From RFTU01 sp032122355 (GTDB taxonomy: Bacteria; Pseudomonadota; Gammaproteobacteria; Burkholderiales; Burkholderiaceae_C): 21,464 bases of DNA. The DNA lies in the NCBI GenBank assembly GCA_032122355.1, contig JAUMCS010000112.1, positions 1 through 21,464 on the forward strand. Reading direction: 5' to 3'. The notes under the pieces were generated by a model. The model was not told the origin of the DNA, searched no databases, and saw only the letters and a program-made list of their open reading frames with translations. Below, one piece after another: positions 9,201 through 14,325 of the stretch. A program made the translations under genes and the position numbers. Numbering within the stretch: position 1 is the first letter of the stretch; each line of letters starts with the position of its first letter.

Positions 9201-9375
9201 TTTGCAGCGCATGATTTTGGATGCCGACGCCCTGACCGACTTGATGGCCCCGCTAGAATTAGGCTGGAAAGCTCGCGCACAGGCTGAGACTGCGCTGATG
9301 AAAGAGCTGGTGCCACTGCTGACCAAACGAGCCCAAGGGCGCGAGATTTCGGGGTTGAGTGCGTATGAGCACTAA
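6289..9375 (+). CDS. hsdR: Type I restriction enzyme R subunit (HsdR)
   Basis: The 1028-residue motor and nuclease subunit translocates DNA using ATP and cuts far from the recognition site as part of R2M2S. The N-terminal region FLAPHRIKEEQVEYGFIGKL resembles the EcoR124I-like (type IC) group. The PD-(D/E)xK nuclease is seen at Asp139 (YDVLILINGVP) and Glu153-x-Lys155 (VELKT). Superfamily-2 helicase motifs follow: Walker A TTGSGKT with Lys299, the VDRKDLDRQT motif, DECH at 417-420, GFTGTPIF, and motif VI-like LIQAFSRTNRV. A helical C-terminal domain comes after. All key residues are present and the length is normal, so it looks functional. It starts 26 bases after hemY with no obvious promoter of its own. 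Confidence 0.97.
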   Translation: MPPDSYSPPSSEDNPFLAPHRIKEEQVEYGFIGKLQSLKYSYRDDIRDRAALERNFRQHFEALNRVNLSDAEFKRLLDDIVTADVFTAARTLRERNSFTRDDGTPLNYTLVNIKDWCKNTFEVINQLRINTDYSHHRYDVLILINGVPCVQVELKTLTVNPRRAMEQIVEYKNDPGNGYSKTLLCFLQLFIVSNRTNTYYFANNNTRHFAFNADERFLPIYQFADEANNKVNHLDDFAEKFLPKCTLGETISRYMVLVASEQKLLMMRPYQVYAVKAIVDCIHDNSGNGYIWHTTGSGKTLTSFKASTLLKDNPDIEKCLFVVDRKDLDRQTREEFNRFQENCVEENTNTASLVGRLLSDDYADKVIVTTIQKLGLALDDNSKRHRSKALQRTNSGQATYKEQLAPLQDKRIVFIFDECHRSQFGENHKAIKAFFPKAQLFGFTGTPIFEDNASRTQIEDEQASLRTTEDIFQKQLHAYTITHAIEDANVLRFHVDYFKPEGKNVPKPGEALAKKAVIDAILAKHDTATAGRRFNAVLATASINDAIEYYALFKEAQGAKQANDDSFVPLNIACVFSPPAEGNADVQQIQEDLLQEKQDNQVDPESKKAALKTILADYNQRYGTNHRLSEFNSYYDDVQKRIKAQEWPNADFAATQKIDITIVVDMLLTGFDSKYLNTLYVDKNLKHHGLIQAFSRTNRVLNGSKPYGNILDFRSQKDAVDAAIALFSGEKSEEKAREIWLVDKAPVVIGKLQDAVQKLEDFMKSQGLPCTPEAVPQLKGDEARAAFISHFKEVQRLKTQLDQYTDLTADNAAAIEHILPKEAQQGFKGVYIETAQRLKALQDKTGQGEGGDTTDEVDQLDFEFVLFASAVIDYDYIVGLMSRFSSQAPGKQKMSREELIGLISADAKFMNERDDIAAYIATLKVGDGLSEASIRDGYARFKKEKDSAELSAIATQHGLAPAALQGFVDGILQRMILDADALTDLMAPLELGWKARAQAETALMKELVPLLTKRAQGREISGLSAYEH

Positions 9376-9444
9376 GCCTATGCAAAAAAATTGCCACGTT
9401 GATTTCAAGCCACCACCACGCACCCCCAACACCAAGGATATGCC

Positions 9445-10050
9445 ATGGTTTTAAACAACAAACTGAATATCAGTAGCCAAGTTGAAGTCAACCGTATGGA
9501 AGAACGGCTTAGCAAACAAAAGGCCAAGCAGTTGTTTGAAAGTGGCGACATAGATAATGTGGAAGTGGGCACCTTTGCAGGCCTGGCCACCATTCATGCT
9601 TATTTGTTTGACGAAGTGTACGCCTTTGCTGGGCAAGTGCGCGACGTGAACTTGTCCAAGGGCAATTTTCGATTTGCACCTGTTATGTATTTGCAGGCAT
9701 CGCTGGCGCACATCAGTGCCATGCCACAGCAAAGCTTTGAGCAAATCATTGAAAAGTACGTGGAAATGAACGTAGCCCATCCGTTTCGCGAGGGCAACGG
9801 GCGAGCTACGCGCATCTGGCTTGATTTGATGCTAAAAAAAGAAACCTGCCAAGTCATCGACTGGAACGCAGTGGACAAAGCCGAGTATTTGTCGGCCATG
9901 GAGCGCAGTGTGGTGAAAGACTTGGAAATTAAGCATTTGCTCAAAAGTGCCTTGACCGACCAAATTCATGACCGCGAGCTGTACATGAAAGGCATTGATG
10001 TGAGCTACTACTACGAGGGCTATAGTGAATACAAGGTTGAAGATTTGTGA
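9445..10050 (+). CDS. fic: Fic-domain AMP-transferase, NmFic-like (class III)
   Basis: Fic enzymes transfer AMP (or another nucleotide part) to hydroxyl groups of target proteins. The 201-residue product has the full catalytic motif HPFREGNGRATR at residues 112-123 (His112 base, Arg120 and Arg123 phosphate contacts). Near the C-terminus it has the inhibitory-helix motif S-x-x-x-E-G (SYYYEGY, Ser187 and Glu191), the layout of the self-inhibited Neisseria NmFic. The flap-side FRFAPVMYL is also present. AAGGA lies 6 bases before the ATG. It follows hsdR by 69 bases and overlaps the next gene by four bases (GTGA). Its target is unknown; co-location with hsd genes is common for this subgroup. Confidence 0.93.
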   Translation: MVLNNKLNISSQVEVNRMEERLSKQKAKQLFESGDIDNVEVGTFAGLATIHAYLFDEVYAFAGQVRDVNLSKGNFRFAPVMYLQASLAHISAMPQQSFEQIIEKYVEMNVAHPFREGNGRATRIWLDLMLKKETCQVIDWNAVDKAEYLSAMERSVVKDLEIKHLLKSALTDQIHDRELYMKGIDVSYYYEGYSEYKVEDL

Positions 10051-10619
10051 ACGAATCCGTGCCCATGCGTAGTCAAGCCATGTACTCCGTTGAAACCCAT
10101 CGGGTCGAGTTCAAGCGGGAACTCACACCCGAGCTGGACCTTGAAAAAGAAGTGGTCGCCTTCCTCAACAGCCACGAGGGCGGCTTCATTTACATCGGCA
10201 TCGACAAAAACGGGCAGCGCGTGGGCGGCGCCACCGAGTTTTATGGGCCAGAGTGCTTTCGCTTCACCGAGAACTTTTTGCGGATCACATTTGCGGCCAG
10301 TGGGCCGGTGTATGAGGAAGAGGCGACCGACCCAGTCACCCCGCAAGTCACAGGGCAAGTAATCGAACAAGTAACCGACCCAGTCACCGACCCTGTCACC
10401 GACCCAGTTGTCCGGCTACTGGAAACCCTGTCGGATGGGCCATTGGCGCCATCGGAAATTCAGCAACGGCTTGAACTGAAACACCGCCCCACATTCCGTG
10501 CCAACTACCTGCGCCCAGCTTTGGGGCGAGGATGGATAGAGCCCACCATCCCCGACAAACCCAATAGCCGCTTGCAGCAATACCGCCTGACCGCACAAGG
10601 AAAGGCCTTGTTGAAATGA
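10047..10619 (+). CDS. Shortened AlbA_2 (Schlafen-type) protein with winged-helix tail
   Basis: The 190-residue product starts at GTG overlapping the fic stop; ATGs at 10065 and 10080 are alternatives. Residues 16-61 match the start of an AlbA_2 domain (ETHRVEFKRE, VVAFLNSHEGGFIYIGIDKNG). The text then jumps at about residue 62 to TEFYGPECFRFTENFLRI, which resembles the region just before the linker in full-length COG2865 proteins. A VTDPVT-type repeat linker (about 94-121) and a winged-helix-like end (122-190) follow. Full members are usually more than twice as long, with a GHKL-like ATPase middle that is absent here. I read it as an in-frame internal deletion; a naturally short variant is possible. 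It may still bind nucleic acid. Confidence 0.75.
   Translation: MNESVPMRSQAMYSVETHRVEFKRELTPELDLEKEVVAFLNSHEGGFIYIGIDKNGQRVGGATEFYGPECFRFTENFLRITFAASGPVYEEEATDPVTPQVTGQVIEQVTDPVTDPVTDPVVRLLETLSDGPLAPSEIQQRLELKHRPTFRANYLRPALGRGWIEPTIPDKPNSRLQQYRLTAQGKALLK
10326..10409 (+). repeat. 12-base coding repeats (TDPV units)
   Basis: Copies of ACCGACCCAGTC, exact or with one change, occur at 10326-10337, 10374-10385, 10386-10397 and 10398-10409, with related units between. They encode a Thr-Asp-Pro-Val linker and are of a type prone to slippage. Since 12 is divisible by 3, changes in copy number would keep the frame. Confidence 0.85.
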
Positions 10620-10632
10620 GCATCCACCAAAC

Positions 10633-11472
10633 ATGAAGCGCAAAACCAACAACAACAGCACGCTAGAAATTCAAGGCACCAGTGTGGCCGTGATCACTTC
10701 GCCACAAGGGGACTACATCTCACTCACCGACATGCTGCGGGCCAAAGACGGTGACTTTTTCATCTCAGACTGGCTGCGCAACCGCAATACGGTCGAGTTT
10801 CTGGGCATTTGGGAGTCCATCTACAACCCCGCTTTTAATTACGGCGAATTCGCCACAATTAAAAGTCAGGCCGGGCTCAACAGCTACAAGATCAGCGTCA
10901 AAGAGTGGGTAGAGAAAACGGGAGCCATCGGCCTCAAGGCCACCGCAGGCCGCTACGGCGGCACCTACGCGCACCCCGACATTGCCTTTGAATTTGGCAT
11001 GTGGATCAGCCCAGAGTTCAAAATCTATTTGGTCAAGGAGTTCCGCCGCCTCAAAGAAGACGAGAACAACCGCCTCCAGTTGGGCTGGAACCTGCAGCGT
11101 ACCCTGTCCAAAATCAACTACCGCATCCACACCGATGCCATCAAAGACACCCTGATCCCGCCCACCGTCACCAAAGCCCAGGCCAGCCAGGTCTATGCCA
11201 GCGAGGCCGACCTGTTGAACATAGCCCTTTTTGGCCACACCGCCAAACAGTGGCAAGATGTCCACCCCGACGCNNNNNNNNNNCAAGGTAACCAACGGGA
11301 CAACGCCACGCTGGAGCAGCTGGTGGTACTGACCAACCTGGAAAGCCTCAATGCCGTCTTCATCCGCCAGGGCCTGCTCGCGCCCGAGCGCCTGCACAAG
11401 CTCAACCAGATTGCCATCTCGCAAATGCGTAGCTTGCTGGCAGACCACCACATCAAGAGGCTGGTACCGTGA
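10633..11472 (+). CDS. KilA-N domain DNA-binding protein
   Basis: The product is about 279 residues, with a KilA-N domain near residues 20-140: YISLTDMLRAKDGDFFISDW, NRNTVEFLGIWE, and GGTYAHPDIAFEFGMWISPE. Helical sequence follows (KIYLVKEFRRLKEDE), then a conserved tail with ATLEQLVVLTNLESLNA. KilA-N is a DNA-binding fold of phage and viral proteins, and this longer type recurs beside hsdS in type I loci; its role there is not established. Its stop overlaps the hsdS start by four bases (GTGA), so it may be made in step with the specificity subunit. Ten N bases replace codons 214-217; family alignments read directly from NPD to KGN there, so the real gap may be near zero. Confidence 0.9.
   Translation: MKRKTNNNSTLEIQGTSVAVITSPQGDYISLTDMLRAKDGDFFISDWLRNRNTVEFLGIWESIYNPAFNYGEFATIKSQAGLNSYKISVKEWVEKTGAIGLKATAGRYGGTYAHPDIAFEFGMWISPEFKIYLVKEFRRLKEDENNRLQLGWNLQRTLSKINYRIHTDAIKDTLIPPTVTKAQASQVYASEADLLNIALFGHTAKQWQDVHPDXXXXQGNQRDNATLEQLVVLTNLESLNAVFIRQGLLAPERLHKLNQIAISQMRSLLADHHIKRLVP
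11274..11283. other. Assembly gap (10 N) inside the KilA-N gene
   Basis: Ten N bases between coding sequence that stays in frame (HPDA before, QGNQRDNATLEQL after). As with the gap in hemY, the length is a placeholder. Confidence 0.95.
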
Positions 11473-12674
11473 ACGAACAACAAAAAAAGCTGGTACCTAA
11501 GCTGAGGTTTCCGGAGTTTGTGAAATATGAGGGCTGGGTGGTTAAGCCATTTCAGAAGTTATTCACGATTGGCTCTGGTCGAGATTACAAGCACCTGTCT
11601 AACGGCAGTGTTCCTGTTTATGGCTCCGGTGGCTATATGCTCTCGGTGGATGATTTTTTATATGACGGTGAGAGCGTTTGTATAGGTAGGAAAGGAACCA
11701 TCAACAACCCTATGTTTCTTACAGGAAAATTTTGGACTGTTGACACGCTTTTCTACACGCATTCATTTCAACAGTGTTTGCCAAAATTCATCTATGCCAT
11801 TTTTCAAAACATTGAATGGTTGAAACACAACGAAGCTGGTGGCGTTCCAAGCTTATCTAAAACGATTATTGAAAAAATACAAACCGCAGTCCCTGAAACA
11901 CCCGAACAGCAAAAAATCGCCGACTGCCTGAGTTCACTGGACGAACTCATCACCGCACAAGTCCGCAAAGTCGAAGCCCTCAAAACCCACAAAAAAGGGC
12001 TGATGCAACAACTCTTCCCCCGCGAAGGCGAAACGCAACCTCTACTACGTTTTCCTGAATTTCAAAATACCGAAAACTGGAAAGAGTGTCGTTTTGATGA
12101 AGTCTTTGATCGACTCAAAAGAAAAAACACCTCTAATGAAAAAAATGTACTTACGATTTCAGCGCAGGATGGGTTGGTAAGTCAGCTTAACTATTTCAAT
12201 AAATCCATTTCCTCGAAAGACATTTCGGGTTACCAATTGTTAACTTTAGGAGATTTTGCATATAACAAAAGTTATTCGCATGGATATCCTTGGGGCGCCA
12301 TTAAATCGTTAAAAAAATATGATGCAGGAGTCGTTTCTCCACTCTACATTTGCTTCAGGCTGCGCAATGCTGTTACCAATAGCGGGGCCTTTTTCGAACA
12401 ATATTTCGACGCTGGATGTTTAGATATTGAACTTGAAAAAATTGCTCAAGAAGGAGCAAGAAATCATGGGTTGCTTAACATAGGAATCTTGGAATTTTTT
12501 GATCGCATTCGCTTGAGGATTCCTCACCTTGAGGAGCAAAGGCGCATCGCCTCACTCCTCAGTAGCTTAGATGCTCATATTACTTCAGTCATCGAAGAGC
12601 TCGATACGCTCAAGGCACACAAAAAGGGTTTGATGCAACAGCTTTTTCCGATGGCGGAGGCTGTGGTGGCATGA
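11469..12674 (+). CDS. hsdS: Type I restriction-modification specificity subunit (HsdS)
   Basis: The 401-residue protein sets the bipartite recognition sequence for the HsdM/HsdR complex. It has two target-recognition domains, about residues 12-145 and 198-350. Each is followed by a conserved helical repeat: PEQQKIADCLSSLDELI with KTHKKGLMQQLFP (to about 187), and LEEQRRIASLLSSLDAHI with KAHKKGLMQQLFP (to about 394). Each half also opens with LRFPEF. The recognition domains are clearly more AT-rich than the conserved repeats, as expected for domains exchanged between strains. It starts at a GTG overlapping the KilA-N stop and ends in an ATGA overlap with rhuM. No defect is visible. The target sequence cannot be predicted from this alone. 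Confidence 0.95.
   Translation: MNEQQKKLVPKLRFPEFVKYEGWVVKPFQKLFTIGSGRDYKHLSNGSVPVYGSGGYMLSVDDFLYDGESVCIGRKGTINNPMFLTGKFWTVDTLFYTHSFQQCLPKFIYAIFQNIEWLKHNEAGGVPSLSKTIIEKIQTAVPETPEQQKIADCLSSLDELITAQVRKVEALKTHKKGLMQQLFPREGETQPLLRFPEFQNTENWKECRFDEVFDRLKRKNTSNEKNVLTISAQDGLVSQLNYFNKSISSKDISGYQLLTLGDFAYNKSYSHGYPWGAIKSLKKYDAGVVSPLYICFRLRNAVTNSGAFFEQYFDAGCLDIELEKIAQEGARNHGLLNIGILEFFDRIRLRIPHLEEQRRIASLLSSLDAHITSVIEELDTLKAHKKGLMQQLFPMAEAVVA
12630..12649 (+). repeat. 20-base direct repeat, copy in hsdS 3' end
   Basis: TTGATGCAACAGCTTTTTCC is identical to 14291-14310. Both encode LMQQLFP at the end of an HsdS conserved region. Recombination between them would remove rhuM, the short dinD and most of the fusion relic. 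Confidence 0.9.
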
Positions 12675-13672
12675 GCAGTTTGATCCTCTACACCACCGAA
12701 GACGGCAAAAGCCAAATTAAGCTGCGGACAAAAGACCAAACCGTTTGGCTGACGCAGCGCGAGATGGCCGAGTTGTTCGATGTCAGTACGGACAACGTGG
12801 GTCTGCATCTCAAGAACATCTTTGCGGATGGTGAGTTAGACTCTGATTCAGTTACCGAGGAATCCTCGGTAACTGCCGCCGACGGCAAGAAATACCGTAC
12901 CAAGCTATATAAGCTCGACGCCATCCTGGCCATAGGCTACCGCGTGCGCTCACCGCGTGGCGTGCAGTTCCGGCGCTGGGCCAGCACGGTGCTCAAAGAG
13001 TTCCTGACCAAGGGCTTTGTGATGGACGACGAGCGGTTGAAAAACCCCGATGACCGCCCAGACTACTTTGACGAGATGCTGGCCCGTATCCGCGACATTC
13101 GGGCATCGGAAAAGCGCTTTTACCAAAAGGTGCGCGACCTGTTTGCGCTGGCATCCGACTACGACAAGACCGACCAGGCCACGCAGCAGTTTTTTGCCAC
13201 GGTGCAAAACATGTTGCTGTATGCCGTGACACAAAAAACAGCGGCAAAACTGATCACCGCCCGCGCCAACCCCAACGACCCGCACTTTGGCTTGCTGCAC
13301 TGGAAAGGCGCACAAGTGCGCAAGCAAGACATTTGGGTCGCCAAGAATTATTTGACCGAAGACGAGATCGACACCCTGAACCGGCTGGTGGTGATTTTTC
13401 TGGAAACAGCAGAGCTGCGCACCAAAAACCGCCAAGAAATCCGCATGGCCTTTTGGCAGCAAAATGTGGAGCAGATCATCAGCTCCAACGGCTTCACGGT
13501 GCTCACCCATGCGGGCAAAATCAGCCACACCCGCATGGAGCAGCAAATTGAGCCCTTGTTCTTGGACTTTGACCAACGCCGCAAAGTAACTGAAGCACGT
13601 GCAGCCGATGAGCAGGATGAAGTTGATTTGAAATCGTTGGAAGACGCCGTCAAGAGCCGTCGAAAGCAATGA
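12671..13672 (+). CDS. rhuM: RhuM-family protein
   Basis: The 333-residue protein is of the virulence RhuM family, first named in Salmonella pathogenicity island 3 and frequent inside type I restriction loci. The N-terminal part has a winged-helix-like DNA-binding segment (QTVWLTQREMAELFDVSTDN, residues 23-42). The family block follows: AADGKKYRTKLYKLDAILAI with GYRVRSPRGVQFRRWA, about residues 69-104. The C-terminal half is helical (NYLTEDEIDTLNRLVVIFLE, then MAFWQQNVEQIISSNG). Its molecular function is unknown. It overlaps the hsdS stop (ATGA). It contains two GACGGCAA repeats (12701 and 12881) that explain the rhuM relic at 18152. A strong inverted repeat lies at 12851-12873. Confidence 0.92.
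   Translation: MSSLILYTTEDGKSQIKLRTKDQTVWLTQREMAELFDVSTDNVGLHLKNIFADGELDSDSVTEESSVTAADGKKYRTKLYKLDAILAIGYRVRSPRGVQFRRWASTVLKEFLTKGFVMDDERLKNPDDRPDYFDEMLARIRDIRASEKRFYQKVRDLFALASDYDKTDQATQQFFATVQNMLLYAVTQKTAAKLITARANPNDPHFGLLHWKGAQVRKQDIWVAKNYLTEDEIDTLNRLVVIFLETAELRTKNRQEIRMAFWQQNVEQIISSNGFTVLTHAGKISHTRMEQQIEPLFLDFDQRRKVTEARAADEQDEVDLKSLEDAVKSRRKQ
12851..12873. repeat. Perfect 11-base inverted repeat inside rhuM
   Basis: Arms GTTACCGAGGA and TCCTCGGTAAC flank a single A. It encodes VTEESSVT between the DNA-binding segment and the conserved RhuM block. It could be a protein-binding site, an mRNA hairpin, or chance from the repeated VT codons. Confidence 0.8.
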
Positions 13673-13706
13673 ACCCATACCAACAATAACAGCAGGGAGC
13701 CTGGCC

Positions 13707-14150
13707 ATGGATGAACAACTTTTAGCCTTGCAAACCAGCCTGGAGGCTGGTGCACAGCGTGCCGAAGCCTCTGGGCATGTGGCTACCGATCATTTTCGTG
13801 GCGTCACGAAATTGATCGTTCATGGCAAAGGCGGCGAGCGTGAAGTTGATGACTTTATGCTTACCCGCTATGCCTGTTACTTGGTTGCCCAAAACGGTGA
13901 CCCGCGTAAGCCTGAGATTGCGTTTGCGCAAAGCTATTTTGCTGTGCAAACCCGCAAGCAAGATGAGTCAGCCATCACTGGTGAGCATATGAAAAACAAC
14001 GAAAGCGTGCGCGACATGCTGGGGCAGCGTGGCATTCAACCTGAGCATTTGAGCGCCGAAGAAGACTTGAAAAAGTTAGAGCGTCGGGTCAAAGCCGAAG
14101 ACAAAAAGTTGGCACAATGCACCAAAATGCTGCCTCCGCCCAAAAATTGA
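13707..14150 (+). CDS. dinD: DinD-like protein, internally shortened
   Basis: The 147-residue product resembles DNA-damage-inducible protein D in pieces. Residues 11-85 match the middle of DinD: SLEAGAQRAEASGHVATDHF, then DDFMLTRYACYLVAQNGDP (49-67) and EIAFAQSYFAVQTRKQ (70-85). Residues 88-147 match the usual C-terminal part (ITGEHMKNNESVRDMLGQRG, then EEDLKKLERRVKAEDK). Full DinD proteins have roughly 270 or more residues. The BRO-N-like start (the EFWxARDLxxxLGY region) and about 100 residues after the FAVQTR block are missing, yet the frame is intact. GGGAG lies about 9 bases before the ATG. DinD genes are often found next to restriction and rhuM genes. Function after this loss is doubtful. 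Confidence 0.75.
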   Translation: MDEQLLALQTSLEAGAQRAEASGHVATDHFRGVTKLIVHGKGGEREVDDFMLTRYACYLVAQNGDPRKPEIAFAQSYFAVQTRKQDESAITGEHMKNNESVRDMLGQRGIQPEHLSAEEDLKKLERRVKAEDKKLAQCTKMLPPPKN

Positions 14151-14161
14151 AACAATAAGCC

Positions 14162-14215
14162 ATGACCGAACAAAACCAAATTCAACTGGGCAAAACGCTA
14201 TGGAGCATCGCCGAC
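14162..14215 (+). repeat. 54-base direct repeat of the hsdM 5' end (copy 1)
   Basis: Bases 1-54 of the fusion relic equal bases 1-54 of hsdM (19358-19411) except one change at position 48 (C at 14209, T at 19405). The copies are 5196 bases apart in the same orientation, long enough for homologous recombination. Confidence 0.95.
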
Positions 14216-14290
14216 TGCCTCACCGCCCTCGACACCCTTATCACCGCCACCACCCAAGAACTCGAAAGCCTCAAAAGCCATAAGAAGGGG

Positions 14291-14310
14291 TTGATGCAAC
14301 AGCTTTTTCC
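14291..14310 (+). repeat. 20-base direct repeat, copy in the fusion relic
   Basis: TTGATGCAACAGCTTTTTCC is identical to 12630-12649 in the intact hsdS and lies 1661 bases downstream of it in the same orientation. It shows that the relic's tail derives from an hsdS 3' end. Confidence 0.9.
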
Positions 14311-14325
14311 ATCTTTGGATGCACC

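Noticed and set aside
5849..11283. N runs as biological features
   Set aside because: Two runs of exactly ten N in genes that stay in frame are assembly placeholders.
12950..13708. 252-codon minus-strand frame across rhuM
   Set aside because: Antisense to the conserved RhuM protein, with no recognisable domain.
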